Source: Shewanella benthica KT99
Lineage (GTDB): Bacteria > Pseudomonadota > Gammaproteobacteria > Enterobacterales > Shewanellaceae
NCBI RefSeq assembly: GCF_000172075.1
Contig: NZ_ABIC01000001.1
Location: 62,001-126,000 of the forward strand
Length of the DNA: 64,000 bases
Reading direction: 5' to 3'
Shown here piece after piece: positions 44,526 through 52,112 of the stretch. Within the stretch, counting starts at the first letter, position 1; each line of letters opens with the position of its first letter. Both the position numbers and the translations under genes were made by a program. A model generated the notes under the pieces. It was not told where the DNA came from. It saw only the letters and a list, made by a program, of their open reading frames with translations, and ran no database searches.

Positions 44526-44996
44526 ATGTGCAGATTATCCCGTTTTTGGCTGCTGTTGCCATCATTCATCTGCTTAGTCATGGTGGGAGCGAGTAGTCCC
44601 GTTCATGCACAGTCAACTGAGTCTTTGGCTATAAATCAAAATTCTTGCATGAAATGCCATAAACGTAACGGCGCCATGTTGGGGCTGCATGGCAATAGCG
44701 CACTTGCAATTCAATGTCAGTATTGCCATGGGCAGAGAGGCAAACATCCTAAGAAGGGGTCGAACATACGACGCTTTTCGAGCGATAGCACGACTTCGGT
44801 GACTGAACAATCGGGAGCCTGTCTCGAGTGTCATGATCATGAAACCTTAGCCATGGCTGATTGGACTCACAATGTCCATGCCGACAGGGTCAATTGTGCC
44901 AGTTGCCACCAGTTGCATGTGGAATACGATCCAATCATCAGGATTTCGGCGAAAGAGCGTAGCCAACTCTGCCGCGGGTGTCACCTCGATAAATAA
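44526..44996 (+). CDS. nrfB: Pentahaem cytochrome c, NrfB-like
   Basis: 156 residues, signal peptide about 1-28 (cleavage after VHA). Five CxxCH haem sites are at residues 41 (CMKCH), 64 (CQYCH), 99 (CLECH), 124 (CASCH) and 149 (CRGCH); further His residues between them can serve as second ligands. The number and spacing match NrfB, the electron donor of the periplasmic nitrite reductase NrfA. AAGGAC precedes the ATG. The stop overlaps the next open frame, and nrfC and nrfD follow. NrfA is not in the window, so another periplasmic acceptor is also possible. Confidence 0.88.
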   Translation: MCRLSRFWLLLPSFICLVMVGASSPVHAQSTESLAINQNSCMKCHKRNGAMLGLHGNSALAIQCQYCHGQRGKHPKKGSNIRRFSSDSTTSVTEQSGACLECHDHETLAMADWTHNVHADRVNCASCHQLHVEYDPIIRISAKERSQLCRGCHLDK

Positions 44997-45010
44997 TGGG
45001 AGTATCAATT

Positions 45011-45706
45011 ATGGATATTTCAAAAAGACATTTTCTTACCAGTTGCGGCACCTTGCTCGCGGGGATCTCAATTTACACGGTGGCGAAAGAGCTTGCACAA
45101 ACTGAGGCGGAGCTTGGAGTCGACCAAACTCAAACAATCAAGTATGCCATGGTACATGATGAAAATCTCTGCATCGGCTGTAATGCTTGTGAGCAAGCCT
45201 GTCGAGAGGTGAATGATGTGCCTGTGGGAGTATCTAGGGTCGTGATCAAACGCACAGGTCCATTTGGCGAGTACCCGGATCAGAGTTACCGTTTCAGTCG
45301 TCTGTCTTGCCAGCATTGTGAAAACGCACCCTGCGTGACTGTGTGTCCCACGGGAGCCGCCTACATAGACTCAGAGACTGGGATTGTCGGTGTTAATGCT
45401 GATATGTGTGTCGGTTGCCAGTATTGCATTGCGGCTTGTCCCTATCAGGTAAGATTCATTAACCCTGTGACTAAAGCGGCCGATAAGTGTGATTTCTGTA
45501 AAGAGACTCGGCTGAAACAGGGTAAGCAACCGGCTTGTGTCGAGGCATGTCCGACTCATGCCCTGGTATTTGGCAATATAAGAGACCCGGACTCTGAGTT
45601 AGTCAAGACGTTAAAAACGAAACCAACGTATCGAGCTAAAATGGATTTAGGTACCCGGCCTAAGTTGTTCCATGTATCGACTATTAATAGGGAGATAGTG
45701 TTATGA
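45011..45706 (+). CDS. nrfC: NrfC-like ferredoxin with four [4Fe-4S] clusters
   Basis: 231 residues from the ATG at 45011 (MDISKRHFLTSCGTLLAGIS), preferred over the ATG at 44996 because GGGAG lies 8 bases upstream. The N-terminus resembles a Tat signal (SKRHFL, with Lys-Arg in place of the twin Arg). Four Cys groups are complete: CIGCNACEQAC, CQHCENAPC...C, CVGCQYCIAACP and CDFC...CVEACP. NrfC passes electrons from the quinol-oxidising NrfD to the pentahaem NrfB in the periplasm. The stop overlaps the nrfD start by 4 bp (ATGA). Similar subunits occur in Sir and Psr complexes, so the operon context decides the name. Confidence 0.88.
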   Translation: MDISKRHFLTSCGTLLAGISIYTVAKELAQTEAELGVDQTQTIKYAMVHDENLCIGCNACEQACREVNDVPVGVSRVVIKRTGPFGEYPDQSYRFSRLSCQHCENAPCVTVCPTGAAYIDSETGIVGVNADMCVGCQYCIAACPYQVRFINPVTKAADKCDFCKETRLKQGKQPACVEACPTHALVFGNIRDPDSELVKTLKTKPTYRAKMDLGTRPKLFHVSTINREIVL

Positions 45707-46644
45707 GTGCATTTCATTTCGAAGGGTTAGTCTGGCATTGGCCTATCGCTATCTATCTTTTTCTGGCTGGTTTGTCGGCTGGGGCGGTATTTTTCGGCAT
45801 CTTGTTGAAACATTTTAAGTTAGGTAAAAAAGCCTATCAGTCTCGATTTATTCAAGCCGCCGCCCTGATAGCACCCGTTACGGTTTGTGCCGGGCTAGGT
45901 ATTTTAGTTCTCGACCTTACCAAGCCTTGGGATTTTTGGAAGATCTTGGTGTTTTATAACTCGACTTCGGTGATGTCTATGGGCGTGCTGATATTGATGG
46001 CCTATCAGGTGATGTTGTTTGCCTGGATAGGCGCCGTGTTCAGTGCGCCTGTTATTCAGTGGTGTGACGGGCGCTGGGGTCTACTCAAAAAGGGCTTGAT
46101 TAAATTACAGCAATGGGAAGATGTGATCACTGGGATACTCGTCATATTATCGCTATCATTAGGCGCTTATACCGGATTCTTGCTGTCGGCCTTAATCGGA
46201 TTCCCTCTGCTCAATAACCCTGTGTTGCCTGTCTTGTTCCTTATCTCGGGTCTCTCCTCCGGCGCTGCAGCTACCTTGCTGGTTGGTGTATTGCTCAAGG
46301 GTGATCCGAATGGGGTAGAGGTGCGTTTTATCCACGGGATCGAGATCCCCATGATATTAATTGAGATGGCGGTACTCTTTACCTTCTTCGCCGGCCTTAT
46401 CTTATCGGGTGGGCAAAGCCAGGTCGCGGCGTTTAATGCGCTGGGTGAAGGTTTCTGGGGCTGGATATTCTGGGCCGGAGTGGTTGGCTTAGGTTTGACC
46501 CTGCCACTGGCGTTTAATTTATGGATGAAGGTCTCTGCCGATAGAAAATTTGCCTATGTCGCCGTGACGGCCTGCTTTAGTTTAGTGGGAGTGTTATTGC
46601 TGCGTAATTTTATTCTCTACACCGGACAGATGACGGCGACTTAA
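45703..46644 (+). CDS. nrfD: NrfD-like quinol-oxidising membrane subunit
   Basis: 313 residues, eight membrane helices. The start MSAFHFEGLVWHWPIAIYLF then LAGLSAGAVFFGILLKHF is characteristic of the NrfD/PsrC family. It takes electrons from the quinol pool to NrfC. Conserved LSSGAAATLLVG and RFIHGIEIPMILIEMAVLF are also family-typical. Translationally coupled to nrfC (ATGA). Last gene of the operon; 36 bp of spacer, then an unrelated leader region. No nrfA, nrfE, nrfF or nrfG follows. Confidence 0.9.
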   Translation: MSAFHFEGLVWHWPIAIYLFLAGLSAGAVFFGILLKHFKLGKKAYQSRFIQAAALIAPVTVCAGLGILVLDLTKPWDFWKILVFYNSTSVMSMGVLILMAYQVMLFAWIGAVFSAPVIQWCDGRWGLLKKGLIKLQQWEDVITGILVILSLSLGAYTGFLLSALIGFPLLNNPVLPVLFLISGLSSGAAATLLVGVLLKGDPNGVEVRFIHGIEIPMILIEMAVLFTFFAGLILSGGQSQVAAFNALGEGFWGWIFWAGVVGLGLTLPLAFNLWMKVSADRKFAYVAVTACFSLVGVLLLRNFILYTGQMTAT

Positions 46645-46729
46645 TCGTTCGAAATCCGTTGGCAAATCGTTTCATCTTTGTGGGAGCGGTGGATTAATTT
46701 TTTCAGGGGAGTTTATCTTGCCAAACATT

Positions 46730-46756
46730 AGACATTTATACGTATAGACGTCTATA
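46730..46756. promoter_or_regulatory. Candidate MetJ operator upstream of the B12 receptor leader
   Basis: A perfect met box, AGACGTCT (46746-46753), inside the palindrome TATAGACGTCTATA, is preceded in register by ATACGTAT (46738-46745, 6 of 8) and AGACATTT (46730-46737, 5 of 8). MetJ binds tandem 8-bp boxes of this kind. It lies about 85 bp upstream of the cobalamin riboswitch. A second tandem pair is seen before metE (51992-52007). Confidence 0.6.
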
Positions 46757-46837
46757 ATGCGGCCAATCGTGATCCAGTTGTTAATCTGGAGACGTTTTTA
46801 AGCAAATCAATAACAAGATTTATGCTGTCAATCTTTT

Positions 46838-47078
46838 GTGGTGCCTGATCTGTCTTCTTGGGGCGATGCTATTTTTTGTGCAAACGCCTTGGGTGAGAGA
46901 GTGAAAGGATAATCGGGAAGCCTGTGAAAATCTGGCACTGCCCCCGCAACGGTGAAGGTGAAAGTGAGATGCACAGGTCTATTACAAGTCGAATAGACCC
47001 TTGTTGATAAAAATCTCTACTTGCTCGGGAAAAGGTCTGTTGATCTTACCTAATAACCTAAGTCCGGAGACCGGCCCA
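46838..47078 (+). promoter_or_regulatory. Cobalamin (B12) riboswitch
   Basis: Contains the conserved elements GTGCCTG near the 5' side (46840), GGGAAGCCTGTGAAAATC, the B12-box-type core GGCACTGCCCCCGCAACGGT (46934-46953) and the closing AGTCCGGAGACCGGCC (47061-47076). The order and spacing are those of AdoCbl riboswitches. It lies in the leader of the BtuB-like gene, starting about 130 bp upstream of the ATG, and is expected to lower its expression when B12 is plentiful. Confidence 0.93.
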
Positions 47079-47205
47079 TTAGATGATTTTGAGATTTCGG
47101 CGGGCAGATCTCAAGATGCGGCTTTCGGTCAACAGCATAAAGCTGAACTGCCTAATGATGTCGTGACATTTTTGCCCCGTTTTCCTTTTAGGAGTTAAAG
47201 GTAAA

Positions 47206-49215
47206 ATGGGTACTTTCTCATTTAATGAGTCAAACAAACTTTCAAAAATAGCCATTCTAGTCAGCAGTGTACTTACTCTGTCAGTTGTCTCATCGAACAC
47301 TATGGCGACTGAAGTCGCTAATACTGGTGAAAGCCAGGTAAATAGTGTCGATGAAGTGATCACTGTGATTGGCCGCAGCGTAAACACCCCTCTGAATATC
47401 GCGGCAAACGTGAACATTATCGATTCAGCTCAGATAGAGATGAGCGGCGCGACCACGCTAACCCAAGTGTTACGTGGCCAGAGTGGCATTCAAATTTCAG
47501 ATTCAAACTCAGGCGCAGTTTTTTCGATGCGTGGCTTCTCAGCTAGCCAAGCTGCGAACAATACACTGATCTTGGTCGATGGTCGCCGTCTTAATAATAT
47601 CGATATTGCGGCGCCTAGCATCAATGCGATCCCACTCAATCAAATCGAGCGCGTGGAGATCTTATCTGGCAGCGCAGGTGTACTTTATGGCGATCAGGCT
47701 GTCGGTGGTGTGATTAACATCATCACAAAGGCTCCTACGGGCACAGGTGGAAGTATTCAGTTGTCTGGCGGCAGTTTCAACACTTATGAAGGCAAGGCCG
47801 ATGTGTCTGGTGCGATTAACGATACCTGGCGCTACTATGCGGCGGCAAGTTATAACCAAGGTGATAATTACCGCGACCATAATGCCAATAAGACATCATC
47901 AGTTTTAGCTCGCCTGCAGTATCAAACAGATTCAGATAACTTCTTCATCGAGACCAGTTACTACGATAACGATCGTGAAATGGCGGGTTCACTGAATGAA
48001 GATCAAATTAAGGAAGATCCAACACAAGCTAACCCGTCTAACTCTGATGATTATCAACATGAGATGACCACGGCTATTCGCAGTGGTTACCAACACCAGT
48101 TAAATGATGCCTGGTCTCTGGGCGCCGATATCAATTATACCGACAGTAAAGTTAACAGTATCAGCTGGGGAAAACCAGGCACCAACAAGCGCTCATTTCT
48201 TGAATTTACGCCTAAAGCCGTTGCGAATATTGCCACGGAAAAGGGCGACTTGAGTATTGTCACCGGTATCGATTTGAGCCGTGGTGAGTCTGAGTTCGAT
48301 TTAGCTTTTACACAAAGAAGCAATGTGCAGAAGGTGGCTAGTGCCTATGTTCAGGCGAGTGTACCGTTAACTCAAAGCCTAAGTTATGTGGTGGGTGGTC
48401 GTTACTCCGAAGCGAAGGATGATCTTGTTGATGGCTCTGTGTATCCAGAAGGAATAGAGCTAGATCAAGATGCCCATGCCTTCGAGCTAGGCTTGAATTA
48501 TCGTCCAACAGCGACACATAGACTTTATGTTCGCGTTGATGATAACTTCCGTTTCGCTAAAGTCGATGAGCAAGCTTATACCTCTCCTGGCGTGGTCGGT
48601 CTTAACCCGCAGACGGGCCGTTCATATGAAGCCGGTTGGGACTGGACACCTAAGTCACACACATTACGTTTGAGTGCTTATCGCTTAGATCTTGAAGATG
48701 AGATTGTATTTGACTCGAGTGCTGAGACCCCTATTGGTGGCGGTTTTCCTGGTGCCAACGTCAACGCCGATGCGTCACGTCGTTACGGTGTGAGTGCCGA
48801 TTGGGACTGGCAGCTGACCGATAAGGTACAACTGGGCGCCGAGTATAACTATATCGATGCTGAATTTACCGCAGGCGTAAATGAAGGTAAGCAACTCTCT
48901 TGGGTTGCCGAGCACACTGGCCGCGGCTACTTCAGTATCGATGCCAATCAAAATTGGCAGGTGTTTACCGAAGTTGTTTATACCGGTGAACGTTTCATCG
49001 AAGGTGATAACGGCAATGTGGATCCTAAGCTAGATGCATACTGGTTGACTAACTTGGCGATTAACTACACCAAGGATGCCTGGCTTGCCAGCTTCCGTGT
49101 CGATAACTTGTTCGATGAAGAGTATGTCAGCTCAGGTTACTACAGCAGCTGGGGCAACGGTTATTACGTTGGTACTGGCCGAGCACTACGTCTAACCGGA
49201 AGTTATAGGTTTTAA
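47206..49215 (+). CDS. btuB: BtuB-like TonB-dependent receptor, probably for cobalamin
   Basis: 669 residues. A signal peptide (about 1-35) and TonB box (DEVITVIGRS, about 49-58) precede a plug (about 60-165: TTLTQVLRGQSGIQISDSNS, VDGRRLNNIDIAAPSINAIP, QIERVEILSGSAGVLYGDQA) and a 22-strand barrel ending in GSYRF with terminal Phe. The length and the riboswitch upstream indicate a vitamin B12 transporter. AAAGG lies 5 bases before the ATG. It is followed by a strong terminator, so it forms a single-gene unit. No btuCDF is in the window. Confidence 0.88.
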   Translation: MGTFSFNESNKLSKIAILVSSVLTLSVVSSNTMATEVANTGESQVNSVDEVITVIGRSVNTPLNIAANVNIIDSAQIEMSGATTLTQVLRGQSGIQISDSNSGAVFSMRGFSASQAANNTLILVDGRRLNNIDIAAPSINAIPLNQIERVEILSGSAGVLYGDQAVGGVINIITKAPTGTGGSIQLSGGSFNTYEGKADVSGAINDTWRYYAAASYNQGDNYRDHNANKTSSVLARLQYQTDSDNFFIETSYYDNDREMAGSLNEDQIKEDPTQANPSNSDDYQHEMTTAIRSGYQHQLNDAWSLGADINYTDSKVNSISWGKPGTNKRSFLEFTPKAVANIATEKGDLSIVTGIDLSRGESEFDLAFTQRSNVQKVASAYVQASVPLTQSLSYVVGGRYSEAKDDLVDGSVYPEGIELDQDAHAFELGLNYRPTATHRLYVRVDDNFRFAKVDEQAYTSPGVVGLNPQTGRSYEAGWDWTPKSHTLRLSAYRLDLEDEIVFDSSAETPIGGGFPGANVNADASRRYGVSADWDWQLTDKVQLGAEYNYIDAEFTAGVNEGKQLSWVAEHTGRGYFSIDANQNWQVFTEVVYTGERFIEGDNGNVDPKLDAYWLTNLAINYTKDAWLASFRVDNLFDEEYVSSGYYSSWGNGYYVGTGRALRLTGSYRF

Positions 49216-49287
49216 AGAAGGAACTAGAACTTAGGGACGAGGACTTAGGATAGAAAGCTTAGGTTCGAGCGCCTTAGGTTTTTCTTC

Positions 49288-49314
49288 AAGCCAGACCTTA
49301 GGTCTGGCTTTTTT
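49288..49314 (+). terminator. Rho-independent terminator after btuB
   Basis: Perfect 10-bp stem AAGCCAGACC / GGTCTGGCTT with loop TTA, followed by TTTTTA. Confidence 0.95.
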
Positions 49315-49456
49315 ATGTGTTAAATTTGAGGTGCGGGTTATGAGATACGAACTTCGGTTTTTTCGCTGCTCGTTACTCGCGACTTTCTTTGCTCTATCTT
49401 TAACTTAAAACTTAAAACTTACCGCTCAGAACGTATGACCTGAATTAGGAGAGGGG

Positions 49457-50026
49457 ATGAAATCAGCATTAGCCATATTGCTCTCGATAGGTTTATTTCT
49501 GCTGTCGGCTTGTTCTGGCCCTAAACTTGAACAACTTTCGGCGCGTGCCGAAATCATGGCCTTTGGTGATAGTCTTACTTATGGTAAGGGGGCGAGTGAA
49601 GGCGGTGATTATCCAGCGGTTTTGGCTGAATTAACTGGCCTCAGGGTGATCAATGCCGGAGTATCCGGAGAAACCACCACTCAGGGTCTACTTAGGTTAA
49701 AAGGCTTACTGGATCAAGGAACACCTGAGTTACTCATTTTACTCGAAGGTGGCAATGACTTTTTGCGGAACCATGATATAGCCAAGACCAAAGCTAATCT
49801 GGCGCAGATGATCGAGTTGGCTCAGGCTAAGTCGATTCCGATAGTCTTGATTGCCGTGCCTCAGAAGAGCATTTTTTTGTCATCGGCGACGCTCTATTCA
49901 GAGTTAGCTGAGACGTATGATGTTATGCTGCTAGAAGAGGTGTTAACGGACTTGCTCAACACCCGGTCGATGAAATCTGATACGATTCACCTTAATGATG
50001 CAGGTTATCTGACCTTTGGCAGATAA
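49457..50026 (+). CDS. SGNH/GDSL-type lipoprotein (arylesterase/lysophospholipase TesA-like)
   Basis: 189 residues. Lipoprotein signal with LLSAC (Cys at about 19). SGNH hydrolase blocks are present: FGDSLTYG with the catalytic Ser, NAGVSGETT, GGNDFLRN and DTIHLNDAGY with the Asp and His. The family's last helix (about 12 residues after DAGY) is largely missing: the frame ends at LTFGR, and a one-base shift would continue with LADNYS, so a late frameshift may have trimmed the end. The catalytic set is intact. AGGAGAGGGG precedes the ATG. Follows the btuB terminator; standalone. Confidence 0.85.
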   Translation: MKSALAILLSIGLFLLSACSGPKLEQLSARAEIMAFGDSLTYGKGASEGGDYPAVLAELTGLRVINAGVSGETTTQGLLRLKGLLDQGTPELLILLEGGNDFLRNHDIAKTKANLAQMIELAQAKSIPIVLIAVPQKSIFLSSATLYSELAETYDVMLLEEVLTDLLNTRSMKSDTIHLNDAGYLTFGR

Positions 50027-50146
50027 TTACAGTTAAAGTATTCATTTAGACGAAATCAACTTGACCCAAGTGGCCTTTTTATGGGTAAATTCCCCTGATA
50101 ACAATTGGTGTTGTGCCAAAATAATAAATGTAGGTTAAAACTTCCC

Positions 50147-50875
50147 ATGACAGATCTTGAGCATAAGGTGTTCACTCAAGTACGCGCAATTATTAGTAAT
50201 GAAGAGCAGGTGATTGGTCGCCGCGGAATATTGATCCCATTAAAGAAGGCGATCATCGCCGATGGTGATATCCGCAATGTCATCGATATTGTCTCTTCAG
50301 ATCCCGCTTTAGCAGCTCATATGCTTTGGCGCAGCAATGCGGCGATTAGCGGTGCAGGTGTTACCACTAAGAACCGCTCGTTGAAAGATGCCCTAATTCG
50401 ATTAGGGCAGGTGAACATATATCGTTATGCCTTTACCTTCTATCTGAAAGAGCGTCTCGATGAATTGCCTCAGCCATATAAGAAATTAGTGCATGGCTAT
50501 TGGTCATTGACCGAAAGTATCGCTGCCGATGCCGTCGATAGTTTGCATCATATGGAAGGGGTTGATATCAGCCCGGATGAAGTGCAGACCTTAGCCTTGT
50601 TTAGTGTATTCGGTGAGATTATTGCCTTGACGGCATTTGCCTTCTTAAATGCCGAGTCGCAAGAGTCGTTTCCTCTGAGTATCATCAAGTCGCTTATCGA
50701 TAACCAGAAGCAGGCCTTGACCATAGAAGCGTTTGAATCTTTGGGCTTAGATGAAGAGCTTAAAGATGAGTTTATGGTCGCCCATAACCTGCGTCAGACT
50801 CGCAATGCAAATTCGCCAGGCCTAGTGCTCAGACGCGTGCTTTCGATGAGAAATCAGCTGATTAAGCCGTTATAG
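50147..50875 (+). CDS. HDOD-domain signalling protein
   Basis: About 242 residues from the ATG at 50147 (MTDLEHKVFTQVRAIISNEE); the frame opens 14 codons earlier. It shows the HDOD pattern: DIVSSDPALAAHMLWRSNAA, DALIRLGQVNIYRYAFTFYL and LALFSVFGEIIALTAFAFLN. The HD-phosphohydrolase His-Asp pair is absent, as expected for HDOD. Such proteins link signalling inputs to c-di-GMP, motility or stress; the role here is unknown. A terminator follows within 50 bp, shared with the convergent metR. Confidence 0.85.
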   Translation: MTDLEHKVFTQVRAIISNEEQVIGRRGILIPLKKAIIADGDIRNVIDIVSSDPALAAHMLWRSNAAISGAGVTTKNRSLKDALIRLGQVNIYRYAFTFYLKERLDELPQPYKKLVHGYWSLTESIAADAVDSLHHMEGVDISPDEVQTLALFSVFGEIIALTAFAFLNAESQESFPLSIIKSLIDNQKQALTIEAFESLGLDEELKDEFMVAHNLRQTRNANSPGLVLRRVLSMRNQLIKPL

Positions 50876-50916
50876 AAGAAATTCTAAGTTGTAAGCTTAA
50901 AGCTGTAAGTAAAAGA

Positions 50917-50952
50917 AAAGCTAGAGTCTAATTTTAGAGTCTAGCTTTTTTA
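50917..50952. terminator. Terminator between the HDOD gene and metR (convergent)
   Basis: AAAAGCTAGA pairs with TCTAGCTTTT (one internal mismatch, then TCTA/TAGA) and is followed by TTTTTAG. The A-run on the left would allow function for metR as well. Confidence 0.8.
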
Positions 50953-50993
50953 GTTTCTGAAGTTAGATTTTACTTACCACTTACCACTCGTTT

Positions 50994-51899
50994 TTAATTC
51001 AACTTATGTTGTTGCGCTAGTCCTTCTTTGGCGACTAACTTTAACCACTGCTGCGCCACTCGTGCGCTAGCGCTATCTTTGCGATATGCCCCAAACAATG
51101 GGCGTTTCAATCCCTCTGGCCCTAGTTTGATTGCGGTTAAGTTCAAGCCATAAGACTCGCTGATTGACCAAGTTGGCAGGGCTGACACACCATCTTTGCA
51201 GGCGATCCTTTGCAGTAGCATCATGGTGAGATCGCAGCTGATCTGCTCACCAGCTTCCACTCCTGCGGGCTCCAGAAAATGACGGTACAGATCCAGACGT
51301 TGCAGTGGCACAGGATAGCTGATGATGGCAAGTTTCTCGAGTTGCTTAGGCGTCACATATTCCAACTTGGCCAGAGGGTGATCCTTGGCGACAACCAGCT
51401 GAACTTCAAAATCGAACAGATGCTGATAGGCAATGGATTGTCCCGGAACAGGATCGGATGTGAGTACCACATCGAGTTCGCCAATCTCCAGTGCATTGAG
51501 TGAATCAAATAGGTGTCGGCTGGAAAGGTCCAAATTCACATTTGGATATGCCGTCCTAAACTGCTCCATCACTGGCATCAACCATCGAAAGCAGCTATGG
51601 CATTCGATGCCTACCGCAAGCTGATTAAGTTCGTCATTGAGCCCTTGCTTGAGGTCATATTCGGTTTCGATGACCTTAGGTAAGATCTCTTCGGCCAGAT
51701 TGAGTAGCCTAGCGCCCTCTTGCGTAAAAGAGAGGGGCTTACTCTTTCTGATAAAAATTGATGAGTTAATCCGGGTCTCTAACTCTTTTATCTGATGAGA
51801 AAGTGCTGATTGAGTGACGAAGCGTTTTTTGGCTGCACCAGCGAGACTTCCCGTTTCTTTTAAGGCTACTAGTGTTCGTAAGTGTCTAAGCTCAATCAT
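50994..51899 (-). CDS. metR: MetR, LysR-family activator of methionine genes
   Basis: 301 residues, full length. The start MIELRHLRTLVALKETGSLA and HTH VTQSALSHQIKELE are nearly identical to known MetR proteins; GIECHSCFRWLMPVMEQFR is the characteristic effector-domain segment. MetR uses homocysteine as co-activator to turn on metE and others. It is divergent from metE across 213 bp carrying MetR-like and MetJ-like sites. Confidence 0.95.
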   Translation of the reverse strand: MIELRHLRTLVALKETGSLAGAAKKRFVTQSALSHQIKELETRINSSIFIRKSKPLSFTQEGARLLNLAEEILPKVIETEYDLKQGLNDELNQLAVGIECHSCFRWLMPVMEQFRTAYPNVNLDLSSRHLFDSLNALEIGELDVVLTSDPVPGQSIAYQHLFDFEVQLVVAKDHPLAKLEYVTPKQLEKLAIISYPVPLQRLDLYRHFLEPAGVEAGEQISCDLTMMLLQRIACKDGVSALPTWSISESYGLNLTAIKLGPEGLKRPLFGAYRKDSASARVAQQWLKLVAKEGLAQQHKLN

Positions 51900-51922
51900 A
51901 TTGTCCCTACTTTATCTCAACA

Positions 51923-51957
51923 TGAATTTTGCTCATGTTGCGCTTGAAATCAATTCG
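51923..51957. promoter_or_regulatory. Two candidate MetR sites in the metR-metE intergenic region
   Basis: TGAATTTTGCTCA (51923-51935) and TGAAATCAATTCG (51945-51957) each match the MetR consensus TGAA-N5-TTCA with one deviation, 22 bp apart (two turns of the helix), between divergent metR and metE. Confidence 0.7.
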
Positions 51958-51991
51958 TTTGTCAGAAGGTAGACTATCACAATAAACTTCT

Positions 51992-52007
51992 AGACGTCCA
52001 GACGCCC
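51992..52007. promoter_or_regulatory. Candidate MetJ operator upstream of metE
   Basis: Two adjoining met boxes, AGACGTCC and AGACGCCC (consensus AGACGTCT; 7 and 6 matches), about 105 bp upstream of the metE start. Repression by MetJ-SAM is expected. Confidence 0.7.
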
Positions 52008-52112
52008 AAATGTGTTTTTACATCGAAAGATGTTACATCATCAGGAGTCACTGATAAGACTCTGGCGCGTTTACTCTGAATTCTGCTCATATTAAAGCAA
52101 AAGGTATACAAT

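Noticed and set aside
46644..46838. nrfA or accessory nrfEFG genes in the window
   Set aside because: After nrfD the sequence passes directly to the MetJ/riboswitch leader; no haem lyase or nitrite reductase motif was seen.
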